The notes: a model not told the origin generated them from the sequence alone. A DNA stretch of 57,869 nt from Verrucomicrobiaceae bacterium (GCA_016795365.1 JAEUHN010000010.1:1-57869), one strand, 5' to 3'. Positions 9,117 to 18,123 are shown, numbered from the stretch's first letter. Made by a program: numbers and translations.

Positions 9117-9479
9117 ATGAGCCTCATCTCGGAATTCAAAGACTTCGCCCTCAAAGGCAATGTGATCGACCTCGCAGTCGGTGTCGTCATCGGCGGCGCC
9201 TTCGGTAAACTCGTGGAGGGCGTCGTCAAAGGCGTCATCGAACCTGTTGTCGCGCTCATCACCCAGAAAGGGAACACGGACGCCATCTTGAATGGCTTTA
9301 TGTCGCTTGGCTCCGGCATCTTGAACTTCCTCATCCTCGCGGCGGTCGTGTTCTTTGTGTTCGTGAAGCCGATGAACAAGATGAAGGCGATGATGGAAAA
9401 GAAGAAGGACGAGGCACCGCCCGCTCCTCCTGCCGATGTCGCACTGCTCACCGAGATTCGCGATTTGCTGAAGAAGTAG
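9117..9479 (+). CDS. mscL: Large-conductance mechanosensitive channel MscL
   Basis: 120 residues. TM1 carries the diagnostic 'GNVIDLAVGVVIGGAFGKLV', followed by a periplasmic loop, TM2 'GILNFLILAAVVFFVFVKPMN' and a cytoplasmic helix 'AMMEKKKDEAPPAPPADVALLTEIRDLLKK'. It is a homopentameric pore that opens under membrane tension to release osmolytes. It lies 39 bp after the nitrilase gene and is followed by a clear intrinsic terminator. Confidence 0.96.
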   Translation: MSLISEFKDFALKGNVIDLAVGVVIGGAFGKLVEGVVKGVIEPVVALITQKGNTDAILNGFMSLGSGILNFLILAAVVFFVFVKPMNKMKAMMEKKKDEAPPAPPADVALLTEIRDLLKK

Positions 9480-9500
9480 GCGCTCTCCAACGATCTTGAA

Positions 9501-9538
9501 GCGGCCTGTGCAGCCTCGTGCTGGCAGGCCGCTTTTTT
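9501..9538 (+). terminator. Rho-independent terminator after mscL
   Basis: A perfect 8-bp stem GCGGCCTG/CAGGCCGC (9501-9508 with 9525-9532) encloses a 16-nt loop and is followed directly by six T (9533-9538). It lies 22 bp beyond the mscL stop. Confidence 0.9.
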
Positions 9539-9593
9539 CTTGGCTTGCCATGCCGTGGCAGACTCTGATTTCATCGCCGTCCTCCAACCAACC

Positions 9594-10937
9594 ATGAGTT
9601 TCCTCGACCGCTCCGCCACCGTTGCACCGCCCGGCTTCAACCGCTGGATGGTCCCGCCCGCTGCCATCGCCGTGCATATGTGCATCGGGCAGGTGTATGG
9701 GTTCAGCGTTTTCAAAAAGCCGCTCGCTAAGGCTCTCGGCATCACAGCCCCCATCGCTGGCGACTGGAGCGAAGCCGATGTCGGCGTGGCCTACTCGATC
9801 GCGCTCGCGTTGCTCGGCATCTCAGCTGCCGTGTTTGGCAAGTGGGTGGAACGCAGTGGCCCGCGCAAGACGATGCTGGCGAGTTGTGTGTGCTTTTGCG
9901 GTGGTCTGTTGCTTGCCGCCTTGGCGGTTAAAGTTCACTCCATCTGGCTGCTGTATGCGGGCTATGGATTGCTCGGCGGCATCGGTCTTGGCCTGGGTTA
10001 CATCTCGCCAGTGTCCACGCTGATGAAGTGGTTCCCGGACCATCCCGGCATGGCGACCGGCATGGCGATCATGGGCTTCGGTGGCGGGGCGCTGATCGGT
10101 GCACCACTCGCGGAAGAACTCATGAAGCACTTCGCCAGCGCGACCTCCGTGGGTGCCAGCGAAGCCATGATGGTGATGGCGGCACTTTATTGTGTCTCGA
10201 TGCTCGTTGGCGCGATCACGGTGCGTGTGCCGGCGGATGATTGGAAACCCGATGGCCATGTGCCGAAAGCAACGAAGGCCACGGCGATTCAGGTGAGCGT
10301 GGATCAAGCATGGAAGACGCCGCAGTTCTGGCTGCTGTGGGTGGTGCTCTGCCTGAATGTGACGGCTGGCATCGGCATCCTCGGCCAGGCCTCACCGATG
10401 ATTCAGGACATGTTCAAGGTCACGCCTGCGGCGGCTGCGGGCTACGTGGGCTTGCTTTCCATCTTCAATCTCAGCGGACGCTTCCTGTGGTCCACCGTCT
10501 CTGATCTCACGGGTCGCAAGGGAGCTTACTGCATCTACTTCATCCTCGGCGCTGCGCTTTACAGCTTGGTGCCATGGACGCAAAGCGGCGGGCATCTCAC
10601 GCTCTTCGTCGCGGTCACAGGCATCATCATCACGATGTATGGCGGCGGCTTTGCGACGATCCCCGCTTACTTGAAGGACCTGTTCGGCACGTATCAGGTA
10701 GGCGCGATTCACGGACGCCTCATCACCTCGTGGTCGCTCGCTGCGATCGTGGGCCCACAGCTCGTTGATCGCATCTCCGCTGCGAAGAAGGCCGCCGGTT
10801 TGCCACCGGGCGAGGCCTACAACTTCACGCTGCAACTCATGGCCGGACTGCTCATCGTTGGTCTCATCGCTAACCTGCTTGTGAAGCCCGTCGATCCCAA
10901 GCACTACGTGCCGCTTTACGCTGACAACTCCAAGTAA
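9594..10937 (+). CDS. OFA-type MFS transporter (oxalate/formate antiporter family)
   Basis: 447 residues, about 12 hydrophobic helices. OFA-like features include the N-terminal 'GFNRWMVPPAAIAVHMCIGQVYGFSVF', 'GGIGLGLGYISPVSTLMKWFPDHPGMATG' and, in the second half, 'LSGRFLWSTVSDLTGRKGAY' with the MFS loop motif (each cited in part from longer segments). The family exchanges carboxylates such as oxalate and formate or takes up monocarboxylates; the substrate here is not determinable. ATG 9594 gives the normal N-terminus; the frame extends upstream to 9540 across the mscL terminator, so that start is unlikely. A 41-codon gene follows 9 bp downstream. Confidence 0.86.
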   Translation: MSFLDRSATVAPPGFNRWMVPPAAIAVHMCIGQVYGFSVFKKPLAKALGITAPIAGDWSEADVGVAYSIALALLGISAAVFGKWVERSGPRKTMLASCVCFCGGLLLAALAVKVHSIWLLYAGYGLLGGIGLGLGYISPVSTLMKWFPDHPGMATGMAIMGFGGGALIGAPLAEELMKHFASATSVGASEAMMVMAALYCVSMLVGAITVRVPADDWKPDGHVPKATKATAIQVSVDQAWKTPQFWLLWVVLCLNVTAGIGILGQASPMIQDMFKVTPAAAAGYVGLLSIFNLSGRFLWSTVSDLTGRKGAYCIYFILGAALYSLVPWTQSGGHLTLFVAVTGIIITMYGGGFATIPAYLKDLFGTYQVGAIHGRLITSWSLAAIVGPQLVDRISAAKKAAGLPPGEAYNFTLQLMAGLLIVGLIANLLVKPVDPKHYVPLYADNSK

Positions 10938-10946
10938 TCCCCGCGC

Positions 10947-11072
10947 ATGAAACTCATCCTCGCCTGGCTCTTTGTGGTGCTGCCCCTCGCCTGGGGTGTG
11001 ACTCAGTCCGTGAAGAAATCAATGCCGCTTTTCACGGGCGGCAGTTTGCCTGTCCAGGCACCAGCCAAATAA
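10947..11072 (+). CDS. Small single-helix protein next to OFA transporter (MFS small subunit-like)
   Basis: A 41-residue frame, ATG at 10947 and TAA ending at 11072. It opens with one hydrophobic helix ('MKLILAWLFVVLPLAWGV'), continues with a short basic segment ('TQSVKKSMPLF') and ends in a proline-rich tail. The 'AW..V..PLAWGV..S..K....F' layout matches, from memory, the short proteins called 'MFS transporter small subunit' that sit directly after OFA-type transporters. It lies 9 bp after the transporter stop on the same strand, so cotranscription is likely. It probably binds or stabilises the transporter in the membrane; that is inference. There is no catalytic content. Confidence 0.7.
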   Translation: MKLILAWLFVVLPLAWGVTQSVKKSMPLFTGGSLPVQAPAK

Positions 11073-11091
11073 GTCTCTGGCTGCGCCTTGT

Positions 11092-14000
11092 TCACGGTGT
11101 GAGCACCGAGCAATGAAGAGTGGCAAACTGGAGAACATTCCTGCCCTCGACGGGCTTTCCGGTGGGCTTCCACACGGCGATTAGCCGTGTTGTGCCAGGC
11201 ACGATGCCCGTGTTGGTCCGATAGACCATGGAGTGACGCCGCCACTGGCGCACGGTCATGACATCACCCGATGGAAGATTCGTGTAGCTCAAATCGACGG
11301 GTTCAGGTGACGACGTGTCATACTCGAGGTTCAAATCAAGTGAGACGTAGCTCGAGTTGTAGTGGAGCGTGGGATCGATCTCCAGGAACATCCCGTGATT
11401 TTGGGTCTCCTGGTTGGAGGTTGGCGTCGTTGCAGTGACGGGAAAGGACTGATTGGTCGGCTCTTTGCCTGCGTCTGGACTGGAAGGTGTTGTAAGCACT
11501 ACAGGAGCCGTCGGCGGGGATTGAGAATGGGTTTCTTCTACCGCCTCGGATGAAGCTCGTCGGCCCGAACTGGTCTCCAGCCGATGAGCGGCGATCCACC
11601 GCGATGGAGTCTTGGTTAGCTTATCGAGCACGGGTTGTTCCTCGGCACCAGGCCCCAGCTTTGAAAGAGTATCAAAGATGAGGTCGGCCGGAGCTTCGAA
11701 AATATTCACCGTGAATTGAAGTATCTTCGGGTCAGCATCGCCGATGCGATCGAGATGCCGCTGGATAAGCTCCAGGTTTGCTGGCGTGTTCTTCACCGTC
11801 AGTCGCCAGCGTTCCTTGTCGAAGCTTGCACTGGCTCCAGGAGGGAACTCAATATGGGCGGCTTTCAAGACGGCCACAGGATCTCTCGCGGACTGCTTCT
11901 TCTCGGCTCTCATCGCAGCAGGTGCAAAGGGGTCGTTTGAGCCAGCTTGATGGTGGGATGCTGTGACCCAGAATGCAGAACTGATGCTGAAGCTGTGAGT
12001 GCTCATTCCATCTTTGTCAGGGCTTTCAAAAGGTGGCTTCGAGGACTTAACGGACGAAGGCGGAGGCCCACGTCGATCAGAAGGGAAGGGGGGCAGTTGA
12101 TCGATATAGAACGTTGCAAAGGTGGCGTCCGCCATGCAGGTGTGGTCCGGGATTCGGGGGCCCGAGATCACTTGTAGCAGACGTGTTTCCCCATTGCCGA
12201 TGAAGAGGCTGGTGACCAATTTTGTCGTTGAAGATGAAGGCATCGGCACAGACGCAAGGGCGTCGGCACCAGGGGCAGAGACCCTGTTGCTGCGATAGTG
12301 AAAGGGCTCGGGCGCAAACTCAATGACGAGAGGCAGGCTGCCATTGTTTGAGCGATCATCGATCGTCATCTCGATCAGACGCCCTTTGTTTAAGTTCTCG
12401 ATGCTGGGGATCGCGGGGTCTTTGTCCGTTCCAGCACTGATGCCCGTGAGCACAGGCTCTGTGGTCTGGCTGCTTAGTTTTGCGATGCGCGAGGAAGGAG
12501 GTGCTGGTTGAGGCGTTTCTTTCTTCTTCTCGGTGTCTGAATCAAAGAGTGAGAACTCCGTCGGGAGGATTCTAGGTTTGTCCGATGGCGCTTGTTCGAT
12601 GAGGGAAGCATCAATCATAGTCGCTTGATTCTGCCGCACGGCCGCCTGGAGCCGGGTGAGAGCTGAGGCATGATTGTCCCCTGTCTCTTTCAGGATCTTC
12701 AGCATGGTTGCGGCCGGAGCTCGGATCGTCTGGATGATCAATCGCTGAGGGCTTTGGACGCTAAGGTCCCATGGGTCTCCATCCTGTCGAGCCTGCTCAC
12801 GGATTGCAGACACGAGAGCATTCACCCATTCGAGGTTTTTTGTGTCGCAGGTCACAAGCAGCCTTCCTCGTTCATCAGCTCCGGCAGTGCCATCAAGGGA
12901 CTCGCCGCCCAGGTGACGTTGCACGATCTGCTCTAGTGTCTCGGGCACCAGACCTCCGAGTGGTGGTGCCAGATGGAGCTTGAGGCTGGCCTTCACTGGC
13001 AGGGCCACCGTTCGCCGTGACTTGTCTGGCGGCGGGGACTTCAACTCGACACCGCCATTCGTTGCGGAGGAAAGCGATGTTCCGATGAAACGCAGCCAGC
13101 GGTGACGATCATCGTCGGGGTCCGCCGGAGCATCACAGGCGACGAGACGTATGGAGCCCTGACGGAAGCTCAACGATAGGTTCTGCTTGCGTGACACGAA
13201 TGCCGGGAATTCAGCCTGGAGCGTCTGACCTTTGTTAGGGAGCGGGCATGGCATCGAAGCGAGCCTGGGATGAGCCACCAGTTCGGGAGCTAGATTCACA
13301 TCCACGCCATTGTGGTCTGCCCATATAATCGGATCGAGTTCAAGGTGCGTGCCATACGGACGCATCTGGAGATCAAGCCACACGGGCACGTTCGCGGGCG
13401 TGACGGTGAGGGTGTTTGGCCAGTAAAAATCGGAGATGGAATGGGAGGTGGACAAAGTGCCGTTCGCGCACGTTACCCGGTTGATATCGACAACGCGAAC
13501 GTCGCTGTCTGCTCGGCAAGCCTCTTCGATCAAGGCTTCGAGCATCTCACGGTGAGAGGAAGTGGTGTAACTCTCAGCCATCAAAGTGGCAGCCCGTGCG
13601 GAGGGGACTTCGATGATGCAAGTGATGCACTCCACGCGTCTTGGGGCCGAAGTGGAAAGTGTTTCGACCCATTCATTGATAGCGTTCAGACAGCTCTCGG
13701 TATGAGTCACGCTCAGCTCCGAGGTCACGGGGTCAAAGATCGCCGAGGCACCCTCGGGAAACTCAAAACCTGCCTGCTTGAGAATGGCGACCGCCAGGGG
13801 CAGCTCGGACAGCTGAACTCGTGAGGACGCCGTCGCTGTTGAAGTGCCGGCGAAGGGATCGAACGGCTGAGCGGAGGGCGTGGCGAACGGATCTTTAGCA
13901 GGGGCGTGAGCCGCCTTGGGATCGCCTTGAGCGGCGGGTGGTGTTGAGGCGAAAGGATCAGGCAGGGGCACCGGAATGGAAGACACCTCGTTCAATGAGC

Positions 14001-14130
14001 GAACGAAGTTGTCGGGCACTTGAAACTTCCGGGTAATCATCGCGGGCTTGTCCTGGGCGACCAGTGACAGCGAAAGGCACAGCAGCAGGCAGGCGCGAAG
14101 GCGTGGGTCAGAATGGCGAAACTGGATCAT
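11092..14130 (-). CDS. Large exported protein with repeated secretin-like modules
   Basis: 1012 residues. ATG 14130 gives an N-terminal signal peptide (about residues 8-25, 'ACLLLCLSLSLVAQ'); an upstream extension would overlap the sigma-factor gene. After a 'TRKFQVPDNF' segment and proline-rich 'DPFA' linkers come modules resembling domains of bacterial secretins: 'AGFEFPEGASAIFDPVTSEL' and, near the C-terminus, 'AHIEFPPGASASFDKERWRL', each followed by strands like the secretin 'VECITCIIEVPS'/'LQFTVNIFEAP' segments. At least three 'G..LE.DP....' strand units follow ('GTHLELDPIIW', 'GMFLEIDPTLHYNSSYVSLD'). I see no complete pore-forming secretin domain. It probably acts in the periplasm or outer membrane. 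It is the last gene of the kinase/sigma operon, 13 bp after the sigma stop. Function unknown. Confidence 0.6.
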   Translation of the reverse strand: MIQFRHSDPRLRACLLLCLSLSLVAQDKPAMITRKFQVPDNFVRSLNEVSSIPVPLPDPFASTPPAAQGDPKAAHAPAKDPFATPSAQPFDPFAGTSTATASSRVQLSELPLAVAILKQAGFEFPEGASAIFDPVTSELSVTHTESCLNAINEWVETLSTSAPRRVECITCIIEVPSARAATLMAESYTTSSHREMLEALIEEACRADSDVRVVDINRVTCANGTLSTSHSISDFYWPNTLTVTPANVPVWLDLQMRPYGTHLELDPIIWADHNGVDVNLAPELVAHPRLASMPCPLPNKGQTLQAEFPAFVSRKQNLSLSFRQGSIRLVACDAPADPDDDRHRWLRFIGTSLSSATNGGVELKSPPPDKSRRTVALPVKASLKLHLAPPLGGLVPETLEQIVQRHLGGESLDGTAGADERGRLLVTCDTKNLEWVNALVSAIREQARQDGDPWDLSVQSPQRLIIQTIRAPAATMLKILKETGDNHASALTRLQAAVRQNQATMIDASLIEQAPSDKPRILPTEFSLFDSDTEKKKETPQPAPPSSRIAKLSSQTTEPVLTGISAGTDKDPAIPSIENLNKGRLIEMTIDDRSNNGSLPLVIEFAPEPFHYRSNRVSAPGADALASVPMPSSSTTKLVTSLFIGNGETRLLQVISGPRIPDHTCMADATFATFYIDQLPPFPSDRRGPPPSSVKSSKPPFESPDKDGMSTHSFSISSAFWVTASHHQAGSNDPFAPAAMRAEKKQSARDPVAVLKAAHIEFPPGASASFDKERWRLTVKNTPANLELIQRHLDRIGDADPKILQFTVNIFEAPADLIFDTLSKLGPGAEEQPVLDKLTKTPSRWIAAHRLETSSGRRASSEAVEETHSQSPPTAPVVLTTPSSPDAGKEPTNQSFPVTATTPTSNQETQNHGMFLEIDPTLHYNSSYVSLDLNLEYDTSSPEPVDLSYTNLPSGDVMTVRQWRRHSMVYRTNTGIVPGTTRLIAVWKPTGKPVEGRNVLQFATLHCSVLTP

Positions 14131-14143
14131 AAGAGTGGCGGAA

Positions 14144-14881
14144 TCATCGGAAGCCCTGAAGGTCGGCGAGTTCAGCATTGATGGCCTCATCACTGTCGTC
14201 ATTGAGCGTCTCTGCAATGTGGGCACGCACATGCTGCTGCCAGTAGCCGCGCAGCCGGTGGGTGTAGCTTTTGAGTGTGTTCACCGGGTGGCCGAGACGG
14301 CGGGAGATCGCTTCGTAGCCTTCCTCATTGTCCGCCGAGATGAATGGGCGCAGCGCGTGGAAGATGTCTTCCTTGTTCTCGGAGACATACTGCTGACGCA
14401 AGTCCTGAAGAGATGACTCCAGAAGGGTGCGGAGCCATTGGCGTTGGGCCTCGGCATAGACTTCGGTCTGAGTGACGGGTTGAGCCGCGAGCAGCTCTGC
14501 CTCATCTACGTCGCTCGCTGCCAGCACGTTGCCGCCGCCGCGTCGGGCGGCCTTCTCACGGCGATAACGGTCGATGAGAAAGTAATGCAGGGCCTCGAAG
14601 ACGAACGCACGCATAGTCACGCTGCGTTGTTCATTTCGATCGACGGCTCTCTTGAGTTGCTCCGGCTGAATCAGCCAGATGATGAAGTCCTGGCTCCAGT
14701 CTTCGGCGAGGTGCAGGGGTCGCTGAAACTTTTTCAGGTGGCCCAGAATGTAGGTCAGGATCGCGGGACGGTAGTGCTTGCAGAAGGCTTCCAGAGCTTT
14801 GCTCGATCCCGGAGCATCTGCGGAAGCCGCGAGCCGGATCTGGGACCATCGGGTGCGTTGAAAGGAAGTGGAAACGGACAT
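14144..14881 (-). CDS. RNA polymerase sigma factor, ECF type (sigma-70 family)
   Basis: 245 residues. It opens with 'FQRTRWSQIRLAASADAP', then region 2 'FCKHYRPAILTYILGHL' and 'LAEDWSQDFIIWLIQP', and region 4 'EAISRRLGHPVNTLKSYTHR' with a helix-turn-helix. The 'TRWS.I' opening and 'A.D..QDF..WL' pattern resemble ECF groups expanded in Planctomycetes and Verrucomicrobia, where genes often lie beside Ser/Thr kinases. No anti-sigma factor is present; the kinase immediately upstream (37 bp) is the likely regulator by phosphorylation, which is inference. ATG 14881 was chosen because the frame upstream runs into the kinase gene. Confidence 0.85.
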   Translation of the reverse strand: MSVSTSFQRTRWSQIRLAASADAPGSSKALEAFCKHYRPAILTYILGHLKKFQRPLHLAEDWSQDFIIWLIQPEQLKRAVDRNEQRSVTMRAFVFEALHYFLIDRYRREKAARRGGGNVLAASDVDEAELLAAQPVTQTEVYAEAQRQWLRTLLESSLQDLRQQYVSENKEDIFHALRPFISADNEEGYEAISRRLGHPVNTLKSYTHRLRGYWQQHVRAHIAETLNDDSDEAINAELADLQGFR

Positions 14882-14918
14882 GTGATCGGTGGGTTGGAGG
14901 ATGAGCGTGGAGTTTTCA

Positions 14919-16907
14919 TCAACGTTCGCTGGAGGCACCCCAGGCTTCGGCGACTTCCAGCAGCACGCGGGCGAATGGAGATGGCAGATACCAATGCGAG
15001 ACTCCGCCAAAGACCTGGCCATCCAGGAGTGTCGCGGGCGAGTCCTTTGCAAAGGGGTCGCCCAGCTGGCTGTTCATCCGCAGGAGCATCGCATTGCCCG
15101 TGCTGCTGAAGCGGCACTGATAAGTGGCGGCGGGTGAGGTGGTGATGCCGTAAAGGAAGTCGATGCATACTGCCGGGCGTTCGAGACGGCCATCGTGGAG
15201 CGACGGTGTCCATGATCCGGACAAGGGACTCGGCAGTCGGCTCAACTCCTCTAGCGAACCACGCAGCAGATGCCGTAAACCGGGGTGCTCGGCATTGGTC
15301 AGCCGCACGCTGATCAACTGTCCCTGAGCATCACCGATCAACTCAATAGTGCCAAATGACTCGCCGAGGTCGGGGAAACTGTCGTAGTTCAAGCGTTTGA
15401 CGGTGAGAGACCCTGCGGGCATCCAGGGTGCGAGGTTGCCAGACGGGCGTAGTTCAGCGCCTTCGGGCAGGGCGCGAATCGCCTCTTCCATCGGCATCAG
15501 CCAGCGCAGGGTGGAGACGATGAACTGAGGTGTTGCGGGAGATGCCGTCTCGCCCGTAGCTGCCTTGGCATAATGGGTGAGGTCGGCGATGGAGCCTTTC
15601 AGCGGTTCGATGCCTGACACCGGGAGCGAGGGCAGCCAGTCCTTGTGCAGGATGATGCCACCGTGAGTGCGGATCAAACCGGAGGCCTGAAGATCCAGCG
15701 GGGGCACCGGTGCCGGGGTCGAAATAGAGGCAGGTGGGACCGGAGAAGCGGTGGCGAGTGAGGGCAGGGCTGGGGCGGGCACAGCGGGCGGTATTGCGGC
15801 CACCTCTTGATTCGCGGGTTGGGAAACGAGCTTCCACAACGGCACCATTGCTGCGGTGAGGCCAGCCACCATCAGCAGTGTCAGCATGGATCTGACCGGG
15901 ATACGACGGGCACTGCGCGGTGGCGTCGTGCGCACATCCTCGACAGCCTGGTGCAGTTCGCTCACCTGGCTGTATCGCCGGTCCGGTTCTTCGAGCATCG
16001 CACGTGCAACAATCGCATCCAGCCTAACATCGAGGTCCGACCTACGCCTGGATGGAAGCTCAAAGCCTGCGGGAAGCTTCCCGGTGAGCATCTCGAAAAG
16101 GGTGACGCCGAGAGAATAAATGTCGGCCCGGTGATCTCCGGGTTCACCGCGTTTCTGTTCGGGTGCCATGTAGGACGGCGTGCCGAGCGTGACCTGTGTT
16201 GCGGTCAGCCGGGTGTGATCAGGGGACAGAGGTCGTGCCAGTCCGAAGTCACTCAGCTTGGCCAGGCCGGAGCCAGTGGTGATGAGAATGTTGCTGGGCT
16301 TGATGTCTCGATGGGCGATGCCTTGCTCATGAGCATACTGAAGAGCTTCGCAGACCTGGATGGTGATCTTGAGCGCCATGGCCGTGTCCAGCAGCGTCGC
16401 AGTGGCGCTGTCTTGGGGATGAAGCACCCGATGCAAATCGGTGCCGTCCACGAACTCCATCACGATGAACGCGTGGCCAGCCGTGGATTGTCCCACATCG
16501 TAGAGGCGGACGATACCGGGGTGGTTGAGCTTTGCCAGCGTGCGCGCTTCGCGTTTAAAGCGCTCAAACATGAGCTGACTGGCGGCCAGTTCGGCTGGCA
16601 GGACCTTGATGGCAACCGTGAGATCAAACTCCAGATCGTGAGCGCGATATACCGCGGCCATGCCACCACTGCCGATCAGAGACTCAATCTGGTATCTGGC
16701 AGGCATCACGGACGACAGCTCTTCCACGGAAGGAACTCGCCACCGCCGTGCGAGGTCGGGCTGGGTGACGGTGATGGGCTTCCCGGCTGCAACGTTGAGC
16801 ATGCCATCCATCAAGTCCTCCTGAGGCAGGACATCGCGTGGCAGGCGGATCGTGGCCACCTCGTCAGCAGGTGGCAGTGAATCCTCAGATGAAGGGGTGG
16901 GATCCAT
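14919..16907 (-). CDS. Transmembrane serine/threonine protein kinase
   Basis: 662 residues. Kinase domain about 72-325: glycine loop 'IGSGGMAAVYRA', catalytic K101 in 'VAIKVLP', 'HRDIKPSNIL' with D201, DFG D220, and 'GTPSYMAPEQ'. All catalytic residues are present, so it should be active. One transmembrane helix (about 341-360) leads to a proline-rich linker and an external domain of about 290 residues that I do not recognise. The ATG is 16907; a TTG further upstream is less likely. The architecture suggests sensing outside the membrane and phosphorylation inside; the sigma factor encoded next is the obvious candidate target (inference). Confidence 0.93.
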   Translation of the reverse strand: MDPTPSSEDSLPPADEVATIRLPRDVLPQEDLMDGMLNVAAGKPITVTQPDLARRWRVPSVEELSSVMPARYQIESLIGSGGMAAVYRAHDLEFDLTVAIKVLPAELAASQLMFERFKREARTLAKLNHPGIVRLYDVGQSTAGHAFIVMEFVDGTDLHRVLHPQDSATATLLDTAMALKITIQVCEALQYAHEQGIAHRDIKPSNILITTGSGLAKLSDFGLARPLSPDHTRLTATQVTLGTPSYMAPEQKRGEPGDHRADIYSLGVTLFEMLTGKLPAGFELPSRRRSDLDVRLDAIVARAMLEEPDRRYSQVSELHQAVEDVRTTPPRSARRIPVRSMLTLLMVAGLTAAMVPLWKLVSQPANQEVAAIPPAVPAPALPSLATASPVPPASISTPAPVPPLDLQASGLIRTHGGIILHKDWLPSLPVSGIEPLKGSIADLTHYAKAATGETASPATPQFIVSTLRWLMPMEEAIRALPEGAELRPSGNLAPWMPAGSLTVKRLNYDSFPDLGESFGTIELIGDAQGQLISVRLTNAEHPGLRHLLRGSLEELSRLPSPLSGSWTPSLHDGRLERPAVCIDFLYGITTSPAATYQCRFSSTGNAMLLRMNSQLGDPFAKDSPATLLDGQVFGGVSHWYLPSPFARVLLEVAEAWGASSER

Positions 16908-16940
16908 GGAAAACAAAAGCGTGAACGTGGACTCCGGGTG

Positions 16941-17954
16941 TTAATTGACACGCAGCTTGATTTTGCCGGCGATGCATTTGGGGCAGCTGCGTTTGCCGGT
17001 GCCGTTGCATCCAAACCAGAAGCCACAATCCACCATGGTAGTGCCCTTACAGTCTGGACAGGTCGTCCTTTTGCTGCCGCTGCACTTGGAACAGAGCACG
17101 GTTTCCTTGGTGAAGAGGCCTTTGGTCACGGTGCCTTTGCCATCGCATTCGTCGCAGCTCTGCGTGCCCAGCACACATTCCTTGCACCTCACCTTGCCGA
17201 CGCCTTTGCAGGTGGCGCACTCGATGTTGCCAGTGGCGCTGCAGGCTCTGCACTGTTCCTCCCGATAGATGGGCTCCGGCTTGGTGGCGCGATCGATCAG
17301 AGCCTTGCCGAAGGTGGAGCTGACACTGGGACTGGAGGAGGAGCTGTAGGTCGAGGAGGTCGCGGATCCAGAGCGGCGCTGTGCTTCTGCGATCTTGCTG
17401 GCCGAGCTGCTCTCGATCGCGGCCACGCGGGAGGCGGCATCACTTTGAGCAGCGGCCACCCGGCGGTCCATCTCGCGTTGGACCATGGACAGAGTGGCTT
17501 CGTGCTCGCGCTTGAGTTCGTCCACTTTGGTCTGCCACTGGGTTTGCAAGGCCTGTTCCTTTTGCTTGAACTCGTCACGAAGCGAAACCTCATGTCGTTG
17601 GCTTTGCGCTTGGAAGTAGATGGAACTCATCATGTAAACCAGGAGACCAGTGAGGCTCGCGACGACGCCGTGAGAGATCGATAGACGACTCCACAGACGC
17701 GTGAAACTGCCCGGTGCTGCGCTCTTTGCTTGGCGCATGATCTTCTGGACCGAAAACACCGTGTAGGCCCAGGCCTTGCCCAGATTTCTCATGATGGAGG
17801 CCAGGCTGAAGGTGCCCGGTTGGGTCCATGCGCTGCGGATGGTGTGTGAAAGGTTCTGGGCCAGAGTCGTTCCCTTTTCTCTGAGCACACGGCTGAACTG
17901 ACGAAGGCGCGTGCGGGCACTGGATATGGCTTGAGCGATTCGGGATGTGTTCAT
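16941..17954 (-). CDS. Membrane protein with coiled coil and DnaJ-type CxxC zinc-finger region
   Basis: 337 residues. The N-terminal 85 residues are basic and helical; one transmembrane helix (about 93-113, 'VVASLTGLLVYMMSSIYF') is followed by a charged heptad-like coiled coil (about 118-185), a serine-rich linker, and a C-terminal cysteine-rich region with CRAC, CATC, CKEC, CDEC, CSKC, CPDC and CPKC, several followed by GxG ('CDECDGKGT', 'CATCKGVGKV'). That pattern matches the zinc-binding region of DnaJ-like proteins, without a J domain. It may bind zinc and unfolded or redox-sensitive partners. It begins the leftward operon; the kinase starts 33 bp after its stop. Its promoter region (17955-18123) is shared back-to-back with rnpB. 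Confidence 0.75.
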   Translation of the reverse strand: MNTSRIAQAISSARTRLRQFSRVLREKGTTLAQNLSHTIRSAWTQPGTFSLASIMRNLGKAWAYTVFSVQKIMRQAKSAAPGSFTRLWSRLSISHGVVASLTGLLVYMMSSIYFQAQSQRHEVSLRDEFKQKEQALQTQWQTKVDELKREHEATLSMVQREMDRRVAAAQSDAASRVAAIESSSASKIAEAQRRSGSATSSTYSSSSSPSVSSTFGKALIDRATKPEPIYREEQCRACSATGNIECATCKGVGKVRCKECVLGTQSCDECDGKGTVTKGLFTKETVLCSKCSGSKRTTCPDCKGTTMVDCGFWFGCNGTGKRSCPKCIAGKIKLRVN

Positions 17955-18089
17955 GGGAGAGAGCTTTTGTGGAAGAAGATGCCTGTGAGCACACGGCGGA
18001 CCTGTGTGCACTGGAGATTCTTCGAAACTGCCACGAGCAGGTTGCAGCGAGAGTCATATATTTTTGATCCTGACCGGAGAGAATGACGG

Positions 18090-18117
18090 TTGCCAGCGAA
18101 GGGGACGCGCCTACCCT
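18090..18117 (+). promoter_or_regulatory. Candidate sigma-70 promoter of rnpB
   Basis: TTGCCA (18090-18095) and TACCCT (18112-18117) are separated by 16 nt. The -10 ends 6 nt before the predicted 5' end of RNase P RNA at 18124. This is position-supported only; the -10 element is weak. Confidence 0.35.
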
Positions 18118-18123
18118 GGGTGC

